The notes under the pieces are model-generated. The model had not been told where the DNA came from. It worked only from the letters and a program-made list of their open reading frames with translations, and searched no databases. Below, piece by piece: positions 56,751 to 64,000 of a DNA stretch of 64,000 nt. The number at the start of each line of letters is the position of its first letter. Within the stretch, counting starts at the first letter, position 1. The translations under genes and the position numbers were made by a program. This DNA comes from Sisyra terminalis (lineage: Eukaryota > Arthropoda > Insecta > Neuroptera > Sisyridae): assembly GCA_958496175.1 (NCBI GenBank), contig OY292280.1, positions 16,616,001 through 16,680,000 of the forward strand, written 5' to 3'.

Positions 56751-57689
56751 ACACGTCTTGAACATTTTTACAAACATCGTGTCGTACTGTTCCGGTCTTC
56801 GTTTTTTCCATCTACCTTTTTTTTTGATTTTGTCGCAAAAGATATTTGCTCCCACCTATACAGCTTGGACGTTTTCCTCACGTGTCATATATCGCACACA
56901 TCTCATATTTTCCACGGATACTAAGGTTAAAAGGAAATTGGTACTCGGTGGAAAAATTTGTAATTTATTATAAATTGGAGCTTTTGAAGCGTACACGTGG
57001 CGCACACAGGTGATTAAGGATTTGAAAGATGAGAATTTATTACGTACAAGAAACGGTTGTAGGGTTAAATCAAAACTTGTGGCGAAAATCATTCCGCAAA
57101 CTTTAATATACAACGACAGAGTTATGAGAGCTTAATACGAAAATTTCCCAGCTATAAATAGATTGATGTCTCAAACATAATTGAATGAGTCTGCACATAT
57201 AGCTTTTGAAATCTATATTAACTTTTCAAGCTGCTTGCTTCCCTCTCCTTATTTAATAATATAGTTATATAGCTTCTAGAAATATAAACACTTCGTTCGC
57301 ATTTCCATCGTTAATAAGGCGTAAGAAAAAATATCAAATTTCCACGGGAATATGATGAATACATTTCACCCAAACCCAAATCACATAATGGCAAAAGATT
57401 TTTCATTTCGGTTTAAATTCCTCACTAATCTCGGCTCATGTTTCCTACATAACAAATCAACAAGTAGTTCTTCAATTTTTCCAAACCACTTATTTGTTTT
57501 TGATGTAAAATATTTGGATATCATGAACTTTTGATTTATCCAATCCATTTCATTTACGAAAAAAAATAACCTTAAACGAATTATCTTTTGATCCCCCAAA
57601 AAAACCACGTGGGAGTTCTATTTTTGTACAGCTTGATTTATTGGTTTCCCGACTTCTTTAGGAAATCAACGAATATGTTATACAAAAAC
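56751..57689. other. No gene recognised
   Basis: AT-rich DNA without supportable features. Confidence 0.45.
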
Positions 57690-58830
57690 AAAATTTTCTA
57701 CTACCATATAAGACCAATGGGGAAAAACATACTATGATTATACATTTTTACGTTCGGTTTTCTCTCTATAGTTCCATATAAGAACGAATCAGGATAAACC
57801 AATACAAAATAATTATATTGGATTTTCACATTTTGGTCCCACATAGGACCCAAGGGAAATAAACTTATTAAAAAAAATAATTTTAACGTTGAATTTTCTT
57901 ACTGTTGTCCTACATTGGACCCAATGGAGAAAAAACTAACAATAATCTTAACTAGTCATTTAAATTATCATTGTTTTTGGGAAATTTTATGTTTCTAAAG
58001 CTCGTTTTATTGCTTTTTCTATTAGGAAACCAATAAAACTAGCTGTAGAAAAAAAATTTCCACTACTATATAGGACCAAATTGAGAAAAATCTATATAAG
58101 AAGTAACTTAAGCATTTAATTTTTCCACTGTGGTCACCAAATGGAGAAAAACTGAAAAAACAAAAATTTTAACGTTGGATTTTCCTACTATTGTCCCACT
58201 TTGAACCCAATCGGGAAAACTTTTAATTTTTAATTTTATTTGGAAATGGGAAATTTTTTAATTTTATCGTTTGGTTTTCTCCTTATAGTTCCACATTAAA
58301 CCCAATTAGGACAAAAAGACAATAATGTTTAACGTCAACATTGTACTTTCCCTTTGCGGTTCAATTGAGGAACCAAGAAGAAAAAAAATTCTTAAACCTT
58401 AAGTTTTCCCACTGTCATTCCACAGAACCCCAAGATCCCCAATGGGGATCAAATTATCGATAGTTTTTGAATTCCACGTTGGGGTTTCCCTCTTAAGTTC
58501 CACATAGGACCCAATGGGGAAAAACCAAAAAATATTTTCGTTTGTTTTTCTCGCTATTGGTCCCATATACGCCAATGGGAAGAAACTTGTAAAAAAAAAT
58601 AGTTTTAATGTTGAGCTTTCCCACTGTGGCTCCACATAGGGCCCAATAGAGCCATAATTGGCCAAAATTTTCTAATTTAATTTTTGGTTTTTCCACTGTG
58701 GTCCCCCAGGAAAAACTGACTATGATTCTTTTTCCTATTAGGGCTTTTCATTTAGGTTCTTATTTGGTTCAAATAGGTATTTTCCTGTTGGATATGATCC
58801 ATTAGGACCCGATGAGGACCAAATACTTAT
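57690..58830 (+). repeat. Diverged minisatellite, about 13 or more units of roughly 60-85 bp
   Basis: The consensus phrase TTTTCCCACTGTGGTCCCAC followed by ATAGGACCCAATGGGGAAAA recurs with substitutions and indels near 57700, 57830, 57905, 58065, 58125, 58190, 58280, 58350, 58410, 58485, 58550, 58615, 58690 and 58795. Between phrases is an A-rich linker (AAAAAAATAATTTTAACGTT). The core is weakly palindromic (CCCAATGGGG; TTTTCCC against GGGGAAAA). The open frame seen on the minus strand (58665-58399) is a by-product: it repeats GPYVEPQWES and GSYVELKRET. Confidence 0.85.
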
Positions 58831-61541
58831 CTAGGGCTTTCCCAAAATAATTTCTAGTCGGGTTGTTCATTTATTGCTAAGGAAACCAACCGAATGATAC
58901 AACTGACTAATTGCATGCTTTATAAAAAAGTTTAATTAGAGAAGATTTATAAGAACAATGGTTCTTCCTAATAATTGTGGAAGTTATTTTTCCTCTATTT
59001 AGTTGCGAAGTATGCCAAGCAGTGCCCAGTAGAAAAATGGAATTACTTTGACACCATATGAATTATTTAAACTACCAAGTGACTCCTCAGGGATTGAGGA
59101 ATCGTCTGTTTTTGACTAATTAATTTGTTATAATTTATTAAGAGCATACATAAGAGAATTTCGTGTTTAATTATTTTCATACCGAAAGATCAAAATAGTA
59201 CCTTAAAAGTAGCAGGCAAAGTCCCTGTGAATTCATATATGTAAGCTGGAAATAGGTTGGATGTAAAGGGTTTAGCATAATCCAAATACTAAAGAAATAT
59301 AAATTATTCCGAATCGTACCCTATCTAAGATTTATAAAATAAACAATGCAAATTTTCTAAGGCCTTTATGAAAGCTTGAAATTAACATGAAAATTAAATG
59401 CGCTTAAGAATTTCTTTTGCGAAACGAATTTAAATAATATGTTCCATATCTGTGCAGAAAAAAAACTTTTTAAAACCTTCTTGTTTTGTGAATTGAAAAA
59501 AAAACTTTTTCATTTATTATTTAAACTTAATATTAAAATTCTTCTTATTTAGGTCAGGGCAATAATTATTATTTAATTCATCTGAGAGTTGAGAAAATCG
59601 TAAATCAAATTTATAAGGGAAAAAAAAATGTATATATAGACGAGGAATGAAGAAAAGAACAATATTCTCATTGTTTCATTTAAATGGAAGAAAAAAATGA
59701 AAACTTCCCTATGATTTCTTAATTATTTTACCGTAGGGGATGGAATACGACAGATTAATGATAGTCTCGGAAATAAGATAAGAGCTTTAAAAGATTTCAT
59801 ACAAATACGTGGCGTTTGAGAAGAAAAATTGTGGAAATTATTCATAAATCTTTCGTTTATATTTCGTTGTTGAATGCTTTTTGTGCATTTTTATCAGAAA
59901 TACAACTGCAATAAAGTGCAATACAATTCAAAAATAAAATTTTCATCATTTTTTAATTGATTTAATGGTATTGTCTGTAAAACAAATTGTGTTCTTTATC
60001 TAGCTATAGCCATTTTTGTAGATCATTCAATTTCCTTTTTATATCTGGTTAATTATAATCCTAATCACTAATTGGTCACTTATTAACCTGAAAAGCAATT
60101 GTGGTTCGATGAAATTTTAATGAATTGTAGAAATTTAAAGATTTTTTTTTCAACAAGACGTTTAGTTCTTTTGTCAAGATATATGTTGACTACCATATTG
60201 TAGGAAGTTGATACCAAAAGTTAAAGCAGTTTTTCTTTTACATCAGTGCTTCTAAAACTATTCATATTTGCGATCTACTTTTCAAGTATTACCATTAAAT
60301 GTGAAAGTTTGAATTTCCTCACCTAGTTATTTAGTCACTATTTGAGAATCACTGGTTTAGATTTGAATTCAAAATAGATTTGTTACGGAGATTTTTGATT
60401 GCCCTTAAAATGCTGAGGTCTGAATATAATTCAATGTTATAACTTGACAAATAATAACTGCAGGATTAATTTTTATTTGGACTGTTTAATAAAGAAATGT
60501 CTTATAAATATTTATAATTTCGGTGGAAATTTGTTAGGATTTATTGCAGTTGAGTCCCATGCAAATTATTCATTCAAAATTCGTGCCAATTCTGTTGAAG
60601 GACTAGTTTTTGTAATGAGAAAATTAAATCAAATGCAAAATAGATAGCGAAAAAAGTATCGTGACTTAAAGTGGATATGTTTTTAAGGATAATAATTAGT
60701 TTTAAAAAAAAAAACCAAAAAAAAAAACTTATGAGTTTTTATGAAAAGAGATTCAATTTAAACCAAGCCATTTTGCAAATGGCAAAAGTTTTAGTTGAAA
60801 AGCTTGATTTGTGCTTTTATTTGGTGTGTGGCATATTTCTTTGGTGGAGGATAAACAAAATGTAATACATTCAGGGATCATTTGTGAGTTTCTCGTTTTC
60901 ATATTTTTTGAGTAATTGTGGCACGTGCACTGCGTACACAAAGCCACAAATAGTCGCTAGTTTGCATATTTAAATGCGACAAAAGGAACATAAAAACAGG
61001 CGAAAATTATGTAACTTTTGTTGCATGTAGGAGGATATATATAAATTCATAGAGAAATATGATAAGAAAATCACAAAGAGCCTCAAATTTCCGACACCGA
61101 GTGACACAGTCCCCGTTTTATGTGGACTAAAGGGTGTGGGGCAACTTTTAGAGTCCCTTTTCAGTTTTAATTTTGTGCTGCATTAATTTATAAACATGTT
61201 TAAATTTTCTCACTGTCCTTTAAATATTGTCTCTTGACATGCATTTTTAAAACCGTATTATCGAGAAACCAGGATTTCTCACAGGATTTCTCACTTTAGT
61301 CCTTTTTTTTCATTACTTGAAGTTCGTTTCACTTAAATCAAACAATTCAAATCATCTTCTAAAGGTGGAAACATTGAAATTCAGGTACCATAGATTGGTA
61401 ATAAACAAACATAACTGTTAACCGAAATATGAATAATAATAAACTTTGTTAAATATATCAACAACAGATGTCACAATGTTAACAATTTTTGGCAATGTAA
61501 TATGAAACATATTTCAATTAAATAAGAAAATATTTATAATA
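58831..61541. other. Long AT-rich stretch without recognised features
   Basis: Read on both strands; no element, exon pair or RNA gene could be supported. Confidence 0.5.
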
Positions 61542-61705
61542 AGCTTACTGATGGCCGAGTGGTCAAAGTGGCCACTTCAAAACAAATAGATCATGGGTTC
61601 GAATCTCGTATTGAGCCAATTTTTAATATTTATCAATTTACGAATTTTGGTTAACCCTAGATTTGCTAAAAATCTTGGTAGTTATATAAAGCGATGGTAG
61701 ATAAC
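61542..61705 (+). repeat. tRNA-derived SINE, copy 10 (reference copy)
   Basis: The most complete copy. It has A-box TGGCCGAGTGG at 61552-61562 and intact B-box GGGTTCGAATC at 61595-61605, 32 bases apart. The body runs CAATTTTTAATATTTATC, TTACGAATTTTGGTTAACCC and TAGATTTGCTAAAAATC, ending ATAAAGCGATGGTAGATAAC. The head resembles tRNA-Ser/Leu, but there is no complete cloverleaf. Confidence 0.9.
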
Positions 61706-61929
61706 AATCAAATTATAAAATTAATGTGTAATTAACAGAAATGAAATTCTTGTGCCCACATTTTTGGATGGAAAAATAAATTCCAGGATAGTATGCTTAA
61801 AATAAAAATAGGGACAAAAAAGCAAAGATAAAATAATCAAAAGTGAAGAGAAGGATTGGGTTTGGGTGCTTGTTTTTCGGAAAAAATACGAAGTTGAAAG
61901 GTTAGTAATTAAAAATTGAAGGATCAATT

Positions 61930-62010
61930 GTCGAGGATATTTCGCCTTCGGATTTTTTTGTCCGAGGATATTTAGTTTGAGGATGTTTTATCTGAGGATA
62001 TTTTGTTACG
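61930..62010 (+). repeat. Short minisatellite, GAGGATATTT units
   Basis: CGAGGATATTT, CCGAGGATATTTAGTTT, GAGGATGTTTTATCT and GAGGATATTTTGTTACGG follow one another with a period of about 15-18 bases after a first, wider step. Confidence 0.75.
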
Positions 62011-64000
62011 GGATCAAAATGCTTGTTTCCTTTTCCAACAGTAATTTGAAAATGTTTTCAATATTTTTCCACTTCCGGAAAAGAATGGGGAAAATCGTAC
62101 GAGTAGTACGAGGAATCTAAGAACAATGTTTAAACAGTGTTTTTTGTTATAAGTATTTTATTTTAACTCTTCTATTTTTTTCGGGAAATTAAAGAAAAGT
62201 TTGTTTTTTTTTTGCTGATATTTGATAATAATATTTTAATTAAAAAAAAAAATGATATTTGATTGCTTTTTTTCCGGAGAAAAATAACAAGTAGAAGTTT
62301 CTAATGAAATGATATAGTATGTATATATCTTTGCTAACTATCAAATTTTTTTAAGAACTCAAAACTTTTTTGGAAACTAATTTGGAATTTTCATAAAACA
62401 GCGATTTTTCACATTAGAATTAGAACAAGATGGATTGATAGTTAATTGATTGTTTGTATTAAAAATAATTTCAAAAACTCGATTTAAATTGACATTTACC
62501 GAAGCTTACTGATTTTTTTTAACTATAATTTTATTTCTAAATATTTATGTGATTGAAATTTGTTTAAAGTCCAAATTTTTGTTTCAAACTTACAAAAATT
62601 ATTTAATTTAAGCAAATCATTACAACTGGTCATAAACTCGTCATTTTGCTAGTTTTTTCGATTGAAATTGTACCAAAGTAAGGTAGACTGAAAAATAAAT
62701 AAATAAATAATAGTTTGCACACTGTAGGTTAATATTGACAAAAAATTTAAACCAAAATAAGTTTGTATATTTTTAGTGTATGTAACCTATTAGTTTATAA
62801 TTGCTATGTAGATTTGATTGAAACAAATTGAAGGGTTTGGATTCTAAATTAAATTTTTTATGGAAATAAGTAAAATTGATGATACCGAGGAATAGAAAAT
62901 TGAAAATTTGTACGACAACACGTAATTAAATCTCAATGAAATATTGGAAAATATTAATTGGATAATAGAAGTTTATGAATTTATCAGATGTCTCAATATG
63001 AAATAAAAGTATGTTTTTGTTAGGTGGAAAATAATTTTTAAATCATACTCCTAGATCATACCAGCAGCAATGCACGGTTGAGTGAAAATCGTGGATGAAA
63101 AATATATGAGAAAATGTTAGTTTTCCCGAGCATACAAATTTTTTTTGTTGTTTTCCCACACATAACAAGCAGCCGTAGAATTCGTGTTGGAATAATTTTC
63201 ATACAAACTTTCCAACGGTAATTATTAAACCTGAGCTGTGCACGCGAAACTAGTTGGAATGGTTTTTCCGAGTTGGAAGGGTTGAGAGACCACGGGAGCG
63301 ATTCGTTTGGGGTATTAACAACGGTTTTACCATGTTTTCATATTCAAATGAGTCAAATAATGATATTAATAGCATTTCCATTTATTAATAACAATCTTTG
63401 ACAATTTTCCAATGAAAACCTGAAATAGTTTCACCTGGTCAGGTTTCACAAAAGGTAAGTACAACAGAGAAAAGCGTTCAAAACCAAACACATAATTTTC
63501 TATTATTTTTCCAGATGATTTTCCCTTAGATTTTCTTAGCACACCGTAAGAATATAACTAAAACTTAGTCCATAAATTTAAAAGCAAGATGGAGGTATTA
63601 TAAGCGTTTGCCGTTAGGTAAAGCAAATAATGAAATAACGGAAATTCATAATCGTAGCTCATGAGGAGTTTTAACAAAGTAAACTTCATTTTCTTTCATT
63701 TAGTTCGGATTAAAGACAGCGAAGCGCATGAATTTTCATTTGAAAGTTTTTCCATTTTAAATTAAACAGAATATTTTGCTATAGGAAAATTCCTACCGGA
63801 TACGAACAGGAAAATTGAACAAGAAGGTGTTAGATTAATTTGCGCCATACTTGTTTGCTTTCAATACCTAATTATATACCAACCTTCTTTATTAAAACTT
63901 ATTAGAATAACATTTTCAAAAAAGGAGCTAAAAACTTACTACTTGTCCAGTATATTTTATCCCTAGCAATTAAAAATATAAATATTGTTACAACTTTAAT
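62011..64000. other. AT-rich noncoding DNA to the right edge
   Basis: A donor-like CACAAAAG|GTAAGTACA at about 63452 is strong but is preceded by stops in all three frames, so at most it would end a noncoding exon. Nothing else is supportable. Confidence 0.45.

Noticed and set aside
58399..58665. 88-codon minus-strand frame with internal peptide repeats
   Set aside because: It is a direct product of the minisatellite period, not a protein.
57690..58830. CRISPR-like array
   Set aside because: Repeats are diverged with variable spacing and A-rich linkers rather than unique spacers, and the DNA is eukaryotic.
61542..61705. True tRNA-Ser/Leu gene
   Set aside because: The A- and B-boxes are good, but acceptor stem and cloverleaf are not complete, and the same head is attached to a common non-tRNA body in ten places.
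63380..63460. Exon ending at the strong donor AAAAG|GTAAGTACA
   Set aside because: All three frames upstream contain close stops, and no acceptor defines an exon.
1..64000. Conserved insect microRNA or snRNA genes
   Set aside because: I looked for well-known mature sequences and Sm-type signals by eye and saw none; a covariance-model search would be needed to be certain.

Overview
The window looks like nuclear DNA of an arthropod, most probably an insect. It is strongly AT-rich, has no operons or long uninterrupted genes, and its few gene-like signals are short exons with GT/AG splice sites and arthropod-type TATA/initiator (TCAGT-like) promoters. It is packed with decayed eukaryotic transposable elements: a tRNA-derived SINE, jockey-type and RNase H-bearing LINE fragments, mariner, hAT, Helitron and long-armed foldback elements. 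I cannot fix the species or order from sequence alone, and no complete, recognisable protein-coding gene is present.

Layout. 0-6.3 kb: one SINE, a three-unit tandem repeat, then the best gene model of the window. That model is a minus-strand 5' gene end with TATA box, initiator, start codon, hydrophobic leader, 61-bp intron and second exon at 2.3-2.7 kb. A GC-richer coding-like block (3.1-3.5 kb) and two weaker plus-strand exon candidates (3.6 and 6.1 kb) follow. 6.7-14 kb: a 1-kb foldback element, a 313-bp tandem duplication carrying a CCGG hairpin, small inverted-repeat elements, and two Helitron 3' ends flanking a higher-order tandem array. 15-17 kb: a dead jockey LINE abutting a dead mariner transposase, then a leader-like exon candidate. 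17.5-25 kb: inverted repeats carrying a hammerhead-like motif, two truncated mariner-like elements, a SINE and a LINE RNase H fragment. 26-28 kb: (TA)24 and a second foldback element related to the first. 31-37.7 kb: more hammerhead-like motifs, a CpG-rich promoter-like island, a tandem array feeding into a complete mariner-type element, and a hAT MITE. 41-46.5 kb: SINEs and a hAT-type element with several nested repeats. 48.4-49.2 kb: three tandem LINE reverse-transcriptase fragments. 53-58.8 kb: an inverted SINE pair, a third Helitron, and a 1.1-kb diverged minisatellite. The remaining stretches are unremarkable AT-rich DNA, probably introns or intergenic.

How it fits together. The exon candidates are isolated 5'-type exons far apart, which would fit genes with very long introns. 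Most of the readable information is repeat archaeology. Ten SINE copies, three Helitron ends, two related foldbacks and several sequence-unrelated families share a CTGANGA - short hairpin - GAAA architecture. That shared architecture and the satellite built from mariner-like ends are the two observations I consider most worth following.
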